Positions 35,130-46,299 of a DNA stretch of 64,000 bases are shown piece after piece. The stretch comes from Ligula intestinalis (taxonomy: Eukaryota; Platyhelminthes; Cestoda; Diphyllobothriidea; Diphyllobothriidae). A model generated the notes under the pieces. It saw only the letters and a program-made list of their open reading frames with translations. It was not told where the DNA came from and ran no database searches. The stretch covers positions 4,364,251 through 4,428,250 of the forward strand of contig JAYGXS010000010.1 in assembly GCA_036362985.1 (NCBI GenBank), in the 5' to 3' direction. Made by a program: the position numbers and the translations under genes. How positions within the stretch are numbered: the stretch's first letter is position 1; every line of letters starts with the position of its first letter.

Positions 35130-36385
35130 ATTCTCAGAGAGGACATTTTGTTTTCGGAACATTTTAGTACGTTTGATATTTTGCACATCAGGCAGCAAAA
35201 TTTCCTCCTTCAGTCCTTTCAGCCTATGCCGGTCTAGCTTAACTTGCCTGGTCGCACTACAGCTGTAAACACAAGGCTTGTAACAGTCTCCATCGGTGTA
35301 ACGTACAGTGTCGTGAGTGCTGCAAGAAACATTCCGCAATTTGAAAAAGACCGGTAATCACTCGCAAACCAACATTGAGTAGGGTTGAACTACAGTTTAT
35401 CATGTAGTCCAATTTCATTTATTTTCAGTCACGCTAGAATGCCGACTCTGCGATGAGCTTCTTACTGACCGCTGCGAAAAAGTTGATTCTGTAAAAAATG
35501 GCTACTTAAATAGTATACCTTTTATCCTTGATTTTGACTGCCTTTATAAATTCAGATATACTTTATGGAAAGCATGCACGAAGAAATTATTTCTTGTACT
35601 TCTTTGATAGCAAATTATGCTTTGTTTAAATTTCAAACTCTAAGAAAGGGTACCTTTCGGGTTTTAAAAAATTCTAATTTAGAGTTTTTTTACGACTGTG
35701 CGGTGGTCATTCATAATACATCGTATGCGTCAATTTGGTAATGCTGCCCCTGATATATAGAGCATCATCCATGTTTATTGCAACTACTTCCTCAAACCGC
35801 AGGCAAGAACGCACTTTTCCTTAAACAGAATGAACACAGCATTCAGTTTGTTAAACTTGAGTTCAGTTCTAGCAGTCGGTAGGTTTCAAAATCATTTGGA
35901 AATTTAAAAACGTTTTTTTAAACCGATTGAAACCCTTCCTTCAAGAATGAAATTTAAGAAAGGCGTTCTTATTATAAGGAAGTATTTTTTGCATGCTTTA
36001 TGATGGCAGCCAAAATCAATGATTCAATTGCATACTTTTCAAGTAGCCATTTTTTACAGAATCAACTTTTTTCGCAGCGGTCAGAAACAAGCCTATTACA
36101 GAGTCGGCATCCTAGCGTGCCTGAAAATAATTGAAATTGGACTGCATGATAAACAAAATTGCAACTCTACGCAATGTTGCTTTGCGAGGGATAACTGATC
36201 TTTTTCAAATTGTGAAATGTTTCACGTAGCACTCGCCATACTGTACTTTTGGATCCTCAGAGAGGTGATCTTGTTTTCAAAACGTTTTAGTATGTTTGAT
36301 ATTCTACACATCGGGCAGCAACTTTTCCTTCTGTGCCGGCCTAGCTTAACTTGTCTGGGTGCACTACAGCTGTAAATATTATGAC
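35130..36385. repeat. Palindromic element (copy 3) flanked by about 125-bp direct repeats
   Basis: Inverted arms of more than 200 bp lie at about 35300-35520 and 36020-36250. The inner pair share ACGCTAG.ATGCCGACTCTG (35431 on, and its complement ending 36119). Outside them, 35132-35270 and 36257-36379 are direct repeats (TCAGAGAGG, TTTGATATT.T.CACATC.GGCAGCAA, CTAGCTTAACTTG, GCACTACAGCTGTAAA). No coding frame was found. The layered direct-plus-inverted design is shared in reduced form by the copy at 28.7 kb. Confidence 0.7.
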
Positions 36386-36464
36386 GCTTGTTGTCCTAAC
36401 ACAAAACTTGCCGCAGTGTGGTATCGAATGTTCCTAGTCAGGCTAAGAGATAACTAAAGACAGA

Positions 36465-37075
36465 CGGCGCCCCCCCCCCTATCGAAACCTCCGCAGTTTT
36501 CCACAACGTACGTTGCAACGATGGAGACTGTAAGTACGTTTGAGAAACAGGACGCAAATCGCACACCCACTTTCACGAATACAAAGCGGCAGCCCGGAGA
36601 CTAGACCTGAACTCGCAGCTTGCAACGCATATTGGAGAGACTGGCAGCCACTTCGATATTCGAGGAGCAACCATCGTTGGCCGATGAGCCTCAAAAGCGG
36701 AAAGACGGACGCTTGAGGCATGGTACTCGGACGCCAAGTCTGTTACCACGCATATGGACCCGCCTGCAGCTTACAGCGTCCTACACCATTACGTTGTTAA
36801 ACGACAGGACATGGTCAAACCGAAGTCAGGATTTGCAGACGAAGACGGCCCTGTGAAAAAACGATCTGAAGAGGGGGCAGGATTACCAACCTCCTGTATC
36901 GTGGGGACGAAGTAGAACACCAACTGCCGTCAAGCTATTCCAAAATCCCCATGGAGGGCCAAGCAGCGAGCAGTTGGCCCTAGGCCAACATGGACAGCCG
37001 CAACTTTAAATTTGCTAGTCGATAAAGTCAGTATTCGCTTCTACAAAGAACAGCTGGCCCAGCTCTCCAAAACGT
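36465..37075 (+). pseudogene. Penelope-like endonuclease remnant (family C)
   Basis: After a C-run at 36468-36478 the + strand reads CNDGDCKYV, then a stop in place of the next codon, then ETGRKSHTHFHEYKAAARR, a GSHFDIRGATIVGR strand, another stop, and RRTLEAWYSDAKSV. The tail matches 14636-15060 in reverse. Two in-frame stops mark it as dead. No RT is present. Confidence 0.65.
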
Positions 37076-38130
37076 CAACAAAAAAACAAATTGATTCCGG
37101 TTAGCAGAAATATATCATAATAACAGTAATTATTTCTCAGCCTCTATAATTGACAATTTTAACTGCACCCCTAGCCAGATAAAGCAGCTGTCATGAAAAA
37201 AACACATAGTATATGTCCTATCTTATGAAATATTAACCGAAATTCTGAAAAAAAATTTCACTTCGGAAAGATTTCTCACGTAGAGATGTACTACCAATCA
37301 TCGTACAGCATCATTGCCAATTATTTCAGTTAAATCAGAATGCCGCCTTCCGAAGGATTTTCCCTCCGGTCGTCTGCCAAAAACTACACTTTGTAAAAAA
37401 AGTACCAACGTAAAGTAAACTTCTCCCATGGTTCTTCCATTCCTTTGTAGATTGTAAAAGTTTTACAGAACACGTGCATAAAATTCTCCCTTCGTAGTAA
37501 ATTGGGCATTTTTCCAGTTGTCTGTTTGGGAAAATGGCGTCTTTCAGTTTTAACTGAATTTCTAATTAGGAAATGTTTAGACCAGTGAAACGTCCATTCA
37601 TTAGACATTGTATTTATTCATTTATAAACGCTTCTCATTAAGCGTATAACATTCCCTGCATTCATCGCAAATTTTATGAGCACTACCTCCTTCAGTTCCT
37701 CATTCCTCACGGTGTGTATTTAGTTTGGAAACACTGAATGCATGCGTTTCTGCGGGTCTGGTTTACAATGCTTCAGAAATTTTTCAACTTTTAAAGACCT
37801 AAAGATAAACCCTCCTCAAGCACAAAATTTGGAGATGTACTTTACTTTCAATGCATGCAAAAAAAGCTATTTTTGTGCTTTCTTTCTGCAAAATGTACAC
37901 TAGATGGCATATCGGATGAAATGCGCAAATCAAAATTTGAGTGGGGGAATTAACACGCATTTTGGGCTGTTTATTTTGTTCATTGAGTTGACTTGAGGCG
38001 CAAAATACTGTTTATTAGAAAAAAAGTTCTGTTCCGATCAGCATACTGCGGACAAACCATGGAGAAATGGGGCCAAATCCAAAATTTGTTGATATCCGAG
38101 GAATTTCCCGCGCAATTATAATGATAGAAT
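37076..38130. other. AT-rich unassigned DNA
   Basis: No gene or repeat unit was recognised in this stretch. Confidence 0.4.
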
Positions 38131-38139
38131 AGACCATTT

Positions 38140-39330
38140 TGTTTTAAGTTCATGAAATTGAGGTAAGTGCGATTATGCGAAAACGCATAATTGTCGGGAA
38201 AACAAGAGTGAATTGTTTAAAAATCGTATTTTGCTAATCTTCTACGTTTTATGCCATAAAATAAGGTAATAAACATATAAAGCTGTAATTTGCTTAACCC
38301 CAGCGAAAGTTGCGACCGTAAACAAGCATATATATGCAAACACCCGAGACATGCCGTCAATTTTCGTTGCCAAACCGTAGGCAAAAGGTGTATTAACATT
38401 TTCTATCTACAGAGAAGAATGAATGAATATAAAAACTTGAAACGGAACGGGCAGAAGATCATTGTTGTTTTCAAAAAAGTCGTTCATTTTGTCACCCTGC
38501 TCTGCTTTTTTATCTTAGAACTGAGCCTAGGAGTAAACAAATATATTGAAAACCATTAGGATATATATAGAAAAGTGAGTTCTTTCATTTTCAGCAAAAG
38601 ATGTATCCCTTGTTTTTAGGGAAGCCAAAAAAACTGACCAAAATGTCCCATGTTAATCTTGACTTAATCTTCGACGCCGAAATATCTAATTAGAGCGCCC
38701 TTTTCAAGAGGTAACTTTATATAGAAAGCTTTTCATTAATCTTAGGCATATTCATTCACGACTTTTGCTGTGGACGTTCATTTTTCTCGGCAATGAGTTG
38801 ACATGTTTGAGTGACTCTAAGACCATGACCCAAATAGACAGCCGCATATGAAAGAATTTTTAAAAACTCGTTATTTAGGTAAATGCTTTTAAGAAATATC
38901 TTATTCTTAAGGTTTTTGTAAGCACGTGGAATATAATCTTTATTTATGGTCAATCGACCGAAGCCACTGAAAATCGTAAGGGGTTGATCGCCATGTCAAG
39001 AACGATCTGAACGCCTTCGTAATCGGACTCCCGAATAATTACAAAGAAGTTTTGTGGAAGGAAGTTTCACTAAGTGTACTCAAAATAGTACGATTACGAT
39101 TGCACCTAATAATTCAAGTTAAATCTGATAGTCACTGAATGGCATGCCCACACGCAAGATTACGAAATATCTTACTCCTGAGACCACCGAATCGGCACAA
39201 TCAAACTAAGATCTGATGGCTTGAGTCTAAAGTTAATCCAGCAATGTATAAACGAAAAAAGCAACTTGCAATGCTCATGAAACCGTGTTGGAACACATAC
39301 TCGAACCTTGGGCTGTTCGGTAACTATCAT
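38140..39330 (+). repeat. Dispersed repeat D, uninterrupted copy
   Basis: This copy matches 21360-21830 and 24020-24780 in order and without the PLE between them. No coding capacity was found. Its class is unknown. Confidence 0.6.
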
Positions 39331-39354
39331 CGATTACACTGCAGGAAGCATATG

Positions 39355-39985
39355 TAGTGGTCACTGATGCCAGACGCAAACTGACGCGCGAGCAAACGCA
39401 CGCACCGTGTGTCCCCATTCTGGCCTCAACCCACAGTGGTGTGAACTCAATCCATCTGGACATTCCTCAGGGCCGTGGTTACCGCCAGACGCTCGACCTA
39501 CTAACGCGCCCACGCCGGTTCGCCCACGCGTGGTCCAATCAATGACCTTCAAGGCTGACATTCGGCGGCCGCCCGGGGTCACTGCCGTGAGACGACACTT
39601 GGGATTCTGCCCTGAGCGGGACGGTCGCGCAGGCAGCGTCGTTGGTGGGCGTGCCGACGCCGCGCTCTCAAACGGCCCTCATGGTCGACCGTTATGGCCG
39701 ACCGAGTGGCAACTTTCGCCCAACCCTTGTGTACACAATATATTATCCCTACTACTCTGGCTTTCCCACCATCTTTTTTCCTCGTATTGAAGCGCGCACT
39801 ACTAATGCGCCCACGCCGGTTCGCCCACGCGTGGTCCAATCAATGACTTTCGAGGACGCAGCCGACGGTGGCCACTCGAATGTCTGCTCACTCTGGACCT
39901 ATCTCGCCTCGCGACTAGACAACCTATTTTAATATCCTTCAGTAGAATAAACTATTCCTAACAACCTATATTTCGCTCTTGTCTC
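39355..39985 (+). repeat. GC-rich segment with internal direct repeat, possibly LTR-derived
   Basis: A segment of about 50 bp (GCGCCCACGCCGGTTCGCCC, followed by ACGCGTGGTCCAATCAATGA) occurs at about 39503-39549 and again at 39807-39850, roughly 303 bp apart. The segment ends with TAGAATAAACTATTCCTAAC, like the polyA-signal end of an LTR. The base composition differs from its surroundings. No protein domain was seen. Confidence 0.4.
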
Positions 39986-40239
39986 CAAAAGGAACCGTGA
40001 GCCTGGAAGATCGTAGCTGTTGGGGTTAACCTTCTAAGCCTAAACTCCAGCGAAACATCTGTATCTGAAAAATATACAAAAGGATTATTTTCCAACGTAA
40101 TTCTACTTGTTTAGTTTTATTCACTCGATTTTTTTGTATGAACAGACTTCCTTAATATTTAAAACCAGTTTGCCTACTGCGCCCGATTTTCACATTTGGC
40201 GAAATTTTCTGTTTTGCAAAAAAAGCTGGTATTCCTTTG

Positions 40240-40375
40240 TGACAAGACTAGCGGCAATCTGCGGGATACGAACCCACATAGGAGGGAGGCTTTTACGCAA
40301 ACCAACGCTGTAGCCACTTGAGCTACGAATTTCGCGCTTCACACCGTGAGTTTAATCACACATGGATCGATATTA
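40240..40375 (-). repeat. SINE1 tRNA-like head in reverse orientation at the array edge
   Basis: The - strand contains CGTAGCTCAAGTGGCTACAG (A-box-like) and GTGGGTTCGTATCCCGC (B box). It abuts the + strand SINE array at about 40380 so that the two heads point away from each other. Confidence 0.65.
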
Positions 40376-42560
40376 CGCGTAAAAGGCCTCCCTACTATGT
40401 GAGTTCGAATCCCGCCGAATGCCGCGAGTTTTTTCACAATTGGGTCAACTAAAGTGGCTAAATCTGCCAAACCACCTTAATAATTAATTCAGACTAGACG
40501 TTATTCTGGTGTATTCTTGATGATTGCTAAGGTAATCCTGCTTGGGCTGTCACCTTGCTGTCCCGCATTGGCGGATTCCATGCGAGCGGCATAGTTGGGC
40601 GGGTAATATCGATCGAAGTGTGATATAACTCACAGTATGAAGCGCGTCATTTGTAGCTCCAGTAGGCAATGCGTTGGCTTGGCTAAAAGGCCTCTCTCCA
40701 ATGAGGTCACTTATGCGATCCTATACAGTCAACTTGCTCTAAAATTTGTGAACTCCATGTGAGTGGCATAGGTGAGCTGGTAATATCGTTCCAAGTGTGA
40801 TTAAACTCACGGTGTGAAGCGCAACATTCCTAGCTCCAGTGGGTAAAGCGTTGGCTTGGCTTAAAGGCCACTCTCCTATGCGGGTTCGAATCCCGCTGAA
40901 TGCCGCGAGTATTTTCCCAATCAGCTCAACTAAATTATCTAAATCTGCCACATCACCTCATAATTAATTCACCCTAGTAGTCATTCTGGTGGATTCTAGA
41001 TTGTTGCTTTGGACATCCTGCTTCGGCAGTCAACTCGCTGACCCGCATTGGTGGATTCCATGTGAGCGGCATAGTTGGGCGGGTAATATCGTTCCAAGTG
41101 TGATTAAACTCACGGTGTGAAGCGCGACATTCGTAGATCCAGTGGGTAAAGCGTTGGCTTGGCTAAAAGGCCACTCTCCAATGATGTCAGTTATGCCGTC
41201 TTGTTTAAACAACTTGCTGTCCTGCATTGGTGGCTTCCAGGTGAGCGGCATGGCTTTGCGGGTACTATCGATCCACGTTTGACTAAGCTCAGGGTGCGAA
41301 GAGTGACATTCGTAGCTCCAGTGGTTAAAGCGTTGCCTTGGCTAAAAGGCCACTCTCCAATGAGATCATTCATGCGGTCCTATGCAGTCAACTTGCTGTC
41401 CTGCATTGGTGGATTCCATGTGAGCGGCATATTTGGGCCGGTAATATCGATCCAAGTGTGATTAAGCTCACGGTGTGAAGCGTGACATTCGTAGCTCCAG
41501 TGGGTAGAGCGCTGGCTTGGCTAAAAGGCAACTCTCCAATGATGCCAGTTATTCCGTCCTGTTCAATCAACTTGCTGTCCTGCATTGGTGGATTCCATGT
41601 GAGCGGCATGTTTGGGCGGGTAATATCGATCCAATTTTGATTAAGCTCAGGGTGCGAAGAGTGACATTCGTAGCTCCAGTGGGTAAAGCGNNNNNNNNNN
41701 GCAGTCAACTTGCTGTCCCGCATTGGTGCATTCCATGTGAGCGGCATGTTTGGGCGGGTAATATCGATCCAAGTGTGATTAAACTCACGGTGTGAAGCGC
41801 AACATTCCTAGCTCCAGTGGGTAATGCGTTGGTTTGGCTAAAAGGCCTCCCTACTATGTGGGTTCGAATCCCGCCGAATGACGCGCGTTTTTTTCACAAT
41901 TGGGTTAACTCAATTATCTAAATCTGCCAAACCACCTTAATAATTAAGACAGCCTAGTAGTCATTCTGGTGGATTCTAGATGATTGCTTAGGAAATCCTG
42001 CTTGTATAGTCAACTTGCTTTCCAGCATTGGTGGATTCCGTGTGACCGGCATAGTTGGGCGGGTAATATCGATCCAAGTGTGACTAAGCTCACTGTGTGA
42101 AGCGTGACATTCGTAGCTCCCGTGGGTAATGCGTTGGTTTGGCTAAAAGGCCACCCTCCAATGAGATCATTCATACGGTCCTGTTTAATGAACTTGCTGT
42201 CCTGCCTTGGTGGATTCCAGGTGAGCGGCATGGCTGTGCGGGTAATATCGATCCAAGTTTGATTAAGCTCAGGGTGCGAAGAGTGACATTCGTAGCTCCA
42301 GTGGGTAAAGCGTTGGCTTGGCTAAAATGCCACTCTGTAATGGGGTCACCTATGCGGTCCTATACAGTCAACTTGCTCTCCCGCATTGGTGGATTCCATT
42401 TGAGCGGCATGTTTGGGCGGGTAATATCGATCCAAGTGTGATTCAACTCACGCTGTGAAGCGCGCCATTCGTAGCTCCATTGGGTAGAGCGTTTTCTTGC
42501 GTAAAAGACCTCCCTCCTATGTGTGTTCAAATTCCGCGAATCTTTTCAAATTTTGGTCAA
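40376..42560 (+). repeat. Tandem array of tRNA-derived SINE1 units
   Basis: The A-box-like TAGCTCCAG segment starts at about 40654, 40831, 41134, 41313, 41492, 41671, 41809, 42114, 42293 and 42472. The spacings are 177, 303, 179, 179, 179, 138 (contains N), 305, 179 and 179. Long units carry the B box (GGGTTCGAATCCCGC at 40882 and 41861) and a tail ending AGTCATTCTGGTGGATTCTA; short units lack both. Open frames through the array (for example 41159-41461) are by-products of the repeat and do not encode a protein. Confidence 0.85.
41691..41700. other. Assembly gap (10 N)
   Basis: Ten N lie inside the SINE array. The spacing of units across the gap is 138 instead of 179, so the real missing length is probably not 10. 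Confidence 0.95.
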
Positions 42561-42773
42561 CATAATGTCCTATTAATTGATAAATCACAACACGCCGTTT
42601 TTAGCGAACGGCTGCTTCTTTATCGCTGTAAGACTTTGAGAGCCGCAGCTTGGGCTACGTTTGTGTAAGAAGTTTCTTGGAAAAAAAAACTTTGGACTTC
42701 ATGAGTAAGCCCATCTGCAGTATTTCCATTTTTACATGTATCGAAATTAAATAGAGAGACCGGTAGGAATACT

Positions 42774-43350
42774 GGCAACAGTAGCTTATGTAACCCCACT
42801 CATTACTCCCTACAACCTGCATGTTTTCCTGTGAAAACGGTGTTTATCGGGTATTATGGGCGGGAAATTAGGACATGTAGTGGAATATACTTTAATAAAT
42901 GCTAAATGCATATTTATTGTACTGTATTTAGAAGTGTTGCTGATTTATATCTGTAGATTGTCCTAATCTGTGTTATCATTTAACTTATAGCGGAAGAACC
43001 CGATGATCAAACTGCAGGTTTCTTGAATTTCCCGAAAAATTAAAATGGTGGTTAGGAGGTCGTCTACTTCAACTTACCTGTGGTCAAACTTACCGTTCTG
43101 GAGTTAGATTAGTATAGTCCGCAGCGCGAATTGCCGCGCACACCTTCAATTTACATGCGGAACAACCTGCACCCAGCGGCCGCGGGAAGCAACTTCAACT
43201 ACATTTTTTTCACTTTAGAAAAACTTCTAAAAATTTCCTTCTCTGCCTATCCTATTTCCCCACCCCTCAAAACTCTATAACCACCGTTTTTGCAGGACAA
43301 AATGCTGGGATTAGGGGTAGATGAGTGGGGCTACATAAGCTACTTTTGCC
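42774..43350. mobile_element. hAT-like MITE, copy 2, with perfect 8-bp target duplication
   Basis: A 577-bp element begins GGCAACAGTAGCTTATGTAA and ends CATAAGCTACTTTTGCC. It is flanked on both sides by GGAATACT (42766-42773 and 43351-43358). The terminal inverted repeats of about 70 bp match those at 26244-26799. An 8-bp duplication is the hallmark of hAT superfamily insertion. It has no coding capacity. Confidence 0.85.
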
Positions 43351-43589
43351 GGAATACTACTTAAACAGTGATTTTTACAGAATACGAGCACCAACGGAAA
43401 CTGGCTCTCTTGAATGCAGCATCCTATGGCTATGGTGTATGATAATTGACGTTACAAACCCTTATCTGCGCATGTCTAAAACCCAACTTAAGTTAGCTTT
43501 TTTCGGATGGAGGACACATTTCGAAATTTCATGAGATAACACATCTACCCTGACTGATAATCTAATTATGCGACAGTTAGGAATAAGTC

Positions 43590-44480
43590 CGCAATCGTGT
43601 TAACCGTAAAGTTTTTGACAAGCAGGCTCTACGCACACGCGTACTGTTGGACGGCCCAGGCGCGAATCATCACTCGGGCAATCCTGAGGGTACCAAAACA
43701 AAGGGACCTTTCTGGCAACTGGTTCATGCAGTTACAAGCGACCATCAAAGGGCGGACATTAAGCCAGGACAAAGGAGGCACGCGCAAGCGAGACTGCCTC
43801 GCGGCCGGGTTGCGGCTATCGGGAGGTCACGCTCAGGACACGATGGCTGCCCGTAGAGGCCACTCGTGGAGAGCCAAAAGGGAAAAATGACTACTGGCCC
43901 TTAAATATGCTGCCACTGCTGAAGGCGGCACTCTATTGCTGGAGACACGCAACCGACGACCCGATATTCTGCTGTTAGCGACAGGGGACACGGCTGCTAG
44001 AGACACGGAACGCTGTTGGCCGAGACGACGACAGAACACAAGCTGCCGACGGACACGCAGAAGACAAGCTGCTGGACACACAGGAAACCGAGCTGGTGTA
44101 CCAGTAGAACTGACAGTAAAGTACAATCTGCTATCCTGTTCTGCCTTCTCTTCCTAACACGTAACTGGGGGACATAACCGATGTTGACACAGGAACATAC
44201 AAGGTACCAGGTGGCGTGGCTTACTTTCTGACCAAGGCCGCACGCCGTTACCAGGTCACTAGATCACTGCTAGCTAATCGACGCAAACTCGCCCCCTCCA
44301 CCCTTCATATTATGCGAGTATAAAAGTACCCTATTTTGTTGTACTTAGACCTGTTGGAGTTCAGAAGCTCGGGCTAAGAACTCCTACTGGTCCAGCGATC
44401 GCGCCTCCATCCTTGGTTTGCTACAAGGGCCTGGAACTTGTAAAGTCGCCACCATTTGTGGGAGTCCCTGTTAGAGGGCT
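43590..44480 (+). other. GC-rich segment, possibly decayed LTR retroelement
   Basis: The stretch contains CAGTAAAGTACAATCTGCTA..CTTCCTAACA followed by AACTGGGGGACATAACC (about 44110-44180), which looks like an LTR end followed by a priming-type sequence. A TATAAAA box lies at about 44320. No protein domain was recognised. The LTR interpretation is a guess from these landmarks. Confidence 0.3.
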
Positions 44481-44499
44481 GGTAGTATTTTACATGACG

Positions 44500-45740
44500 A
44501 CTCGATCGCTGGGACAATATGTGGATGACACCGTCGTCATCGAACGGGATCAGGTGCTCTCATTCAAGGAACGTCTCAACAGCGTCTTTCCGGACATCCA
44601 ATTTACGATGGAGGAATAAGAGAACAACCAGCTGGCTTTTCTTGATGTCCTTGTTTGTCGAAAAGATTGTGGTGGTCTAAAGACTAAAGTATTCAGGAAA
44701 GCGACAAACGCGATGCAAGTACTGAATTACAACAGAAACCACACAATAAGCTACAAACGCAGTTGCATAAAGGCGCTCTATCAGCGTGTTGGGACGCACT
44801 GCAGCGAACCAGAAGACAAAGTTGCCGAAATACAATATCTTCGATGGGTGTTCAGAGAAGATGGCTACCCGCGCAACTTTGTCAGCCGGTGCTTTCGCGA
44901 ACAAGATGACCAACAAAATCGCACCAATCCCGAAATTTTGCGAGCGATTCCGTTCGTTAAAAACGTCTCGGACGCTGTCGGCCACCTTCTCGCACCACTT
45001 GGAGTTGGAGTCGTACACAGGCCGGAGGCAACTATAAGGCGTCAGATAATGAAGCCAAAAAACCCACTGCCACGGCAAGAAACATCTAGGGTCGTCTACA
45101 GGATCTGCTGCAGTTGCGGGCAAAGCAACTATGTCGGAGAAACTGGCAGACTTCTCAGGACGCGAGTCGCCGAATACGCGGCTGCAGTGCGGCGAAATTA
45201 TGCCAATTCCCAAGTTGCGGCTCATTCGACGAGACTCGGCCACAAATGCAAATTTGGTGAGCCGATAATTACTTGAGTCACGGTTCACTGACCCCAAATC
45301 CATAAACAAGTGCAATGATTTGCCCAATACATATTCGGTGCTGAGACTCAATTTGGCCAAAGCAAGTCGCCACTTGGGGAACGGAGAAGCCACCGCGTCA
45401 TCCCACGTCAACACCGGAGGGCCAGATGGCCGAACAATCATCACACACAAGTCCACCGCCCGCGATGAAAGTTCAACAGGTCAGAGCCCGCCTGCCGTCC
45501 AACAAACTATACACGCGCAATAAGGCAATTAACGTTAATGGTCGCTGTATGTTTGCAGTAATGACTGTATCCTATAAAAACTGAAAACCCCTGTGTATGT
45601 ATTACCCGTTTCTGTTACTGTTTTCCGCTAGTGTCTCTAATAATGAATCCGCGTCAGATGTTGAAAAATTAGGCGAATAAACATATTATCCCAACGATTG
45701 AGTCGTCTTTTTTTCAATTACTTCCTGGGACTTGCATGTT
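44500..45740 (+). mobile_element. Penelope-like element, rearranged and 5'-truncated
   Basis: A terminal module in reverse orientation (ACGACTCGATCGCTGGGACA at 44499-44518) is fused directly to reverse transcriptase sequence starting at the catalytic YVDD box. The element then continues through the nuclease and ends with a + strand terminal module at about 45640-45720 (AATCCGCGTCAGAT, GGCGAATAAA, CGATTGAGTCGTC). It lies just downstream of the HMG gene's last exon, in opposite orientation. Confidence 0.8.
44518..45276 (+). pseudogene. Penelope-like RT palm end and GIY-YIG endonuclease
   Basis: Reading begins QYVDDTVVIERDQ, passes DIQFTMEE and an in-frame TAA at 44617-44619, continues NNQLAFLDVLVCRK, IPFVKNVSDAVG and GVGVVHRPEATIRRQIM, and enters the nuclease with VVYRICCSCGQSNYVGETGR. 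It stops after GEPIIT, short of the normal C-terminus. It is close in sequence to the copy at 30720-32183, so both belong to one family. Confidence 0.8.
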
Positions 45741-45897
45741 CGCTTGTATTGGCAATCAAATTCATTACCTACCCTCCGCCTCCATTCATGATAGATAAGG
45801 CTCAAAACGTGAAAAAACACAAATTTACTAAATAAATCTATTTATAAAGTTTTTAGAAAAAGGAAATACAAATGCAAAGCGCAGCGCAGCGCAGCGA

Positions 45898-46092
45898 TTA
45901 GGCAGTCTTAGCAGCTGCCTTGCTGCTCTCCTTCAAACGCTTCGCCTTGGCCTCGCTGCGCTGGTGCTTGGCATACAAGCGGCTCGAAAGGACTGAAACT
46001 CGTTTGGAAAACTGGATCTCCTTATCATCAGCCCACTGTTTTAGAGCCCGAAAGTAGGTCAACCTGTTCTCCATTGCCTGTGCAACGTACTT
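45898..46092 (-). CDS. TFAM-like HMG-box protein, last coding exon
   Basis: Entered through a CCCTCTCAG acceptor at phase 0, it encodes KYVAQAMENRLTYFRALKQW, which is helix 3 of the second HMG box, followed by a basic, alanine/lysine-rich tail ending SSKAAAKTA and stop TAA (45898-45900). A basic C-terminal tail after box 2 is usual for mitochondrial transcription factor A, where it contributes to DNA binding. The exon is GC-richer than its surroundings and ends next to a GCAGC repeat at 45881-45896. Confidence 0.75.
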   Translation of the reverse strand, partial: KYVAQAMENRLTYFRALKQWADDKEIQFSKRVSVLSSRLYAKHQRSEAKAKRLKESSKAAAKTA

Positions 46093-46197
46093 CTGAGAGG
46101 GAGGAAGATATTGTTAGTTGTAAACAAAACGTCTTACTCAATCGGTAAGCAGTAAACATTTTATCTCAGATTCAAAAACCACCGATAAACATATTAC

Positions 46198-46278
46198 CTC
46201 TTTGGAGTCCTGCGAGAGAAGATTCCACGACTTGGAGGTCTCGACGAACTTCACGGCCATATCATTTAAGGAAGTGCC
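46198..46278 (-). CDS. TFAM-like HMG-box protein, box 2 middle exon
   Basis: 27 codons between a TGTCTGTCTCCTTAG acceptor and a GAG|GTAATA donor, phase 0 at both ends. It encodes GTSLNDMAVKFVETSKSWNL and then LSQDSKE: helices 1-2 of an HMG box with the conserved Trp and the LS..SKE..Y pattern continued in the next exon. The intron to the last exon is only about 105 bp. Exon assignment rests on phase, splice signals and the box pattern. Confidence 0.75.
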
Positions 46279-46299
46279 CTAAGGAGACAGACAAAAGCG

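Noticed and set aside
40830..40905. tRNA gene
   Set aside because: A-box and B-box-like segments are present, but the arms do not form a complete cloverleaf by eye and the sequence is part of a repeated SINE unit.
41159..41795. Open frames of about 100 codons repeated through 41-42.4 kb that look like a gene family
   Set aside because: They follow the tandem SINE unit exactly and are read through by-products of the repeat.
40654..42480. CRISPR-like regular repeats
   Set aside because: The spacing is regular, but both repeat and spacer parts are copies of one SINE; the context is eukaryotic.
44677..45456. Long - strand open frame of 259 codons
   Set aside because: It is antisense to the Penelope-like RT and endonuclease on the + strand, which carry clear motifs; the - frame shows none.
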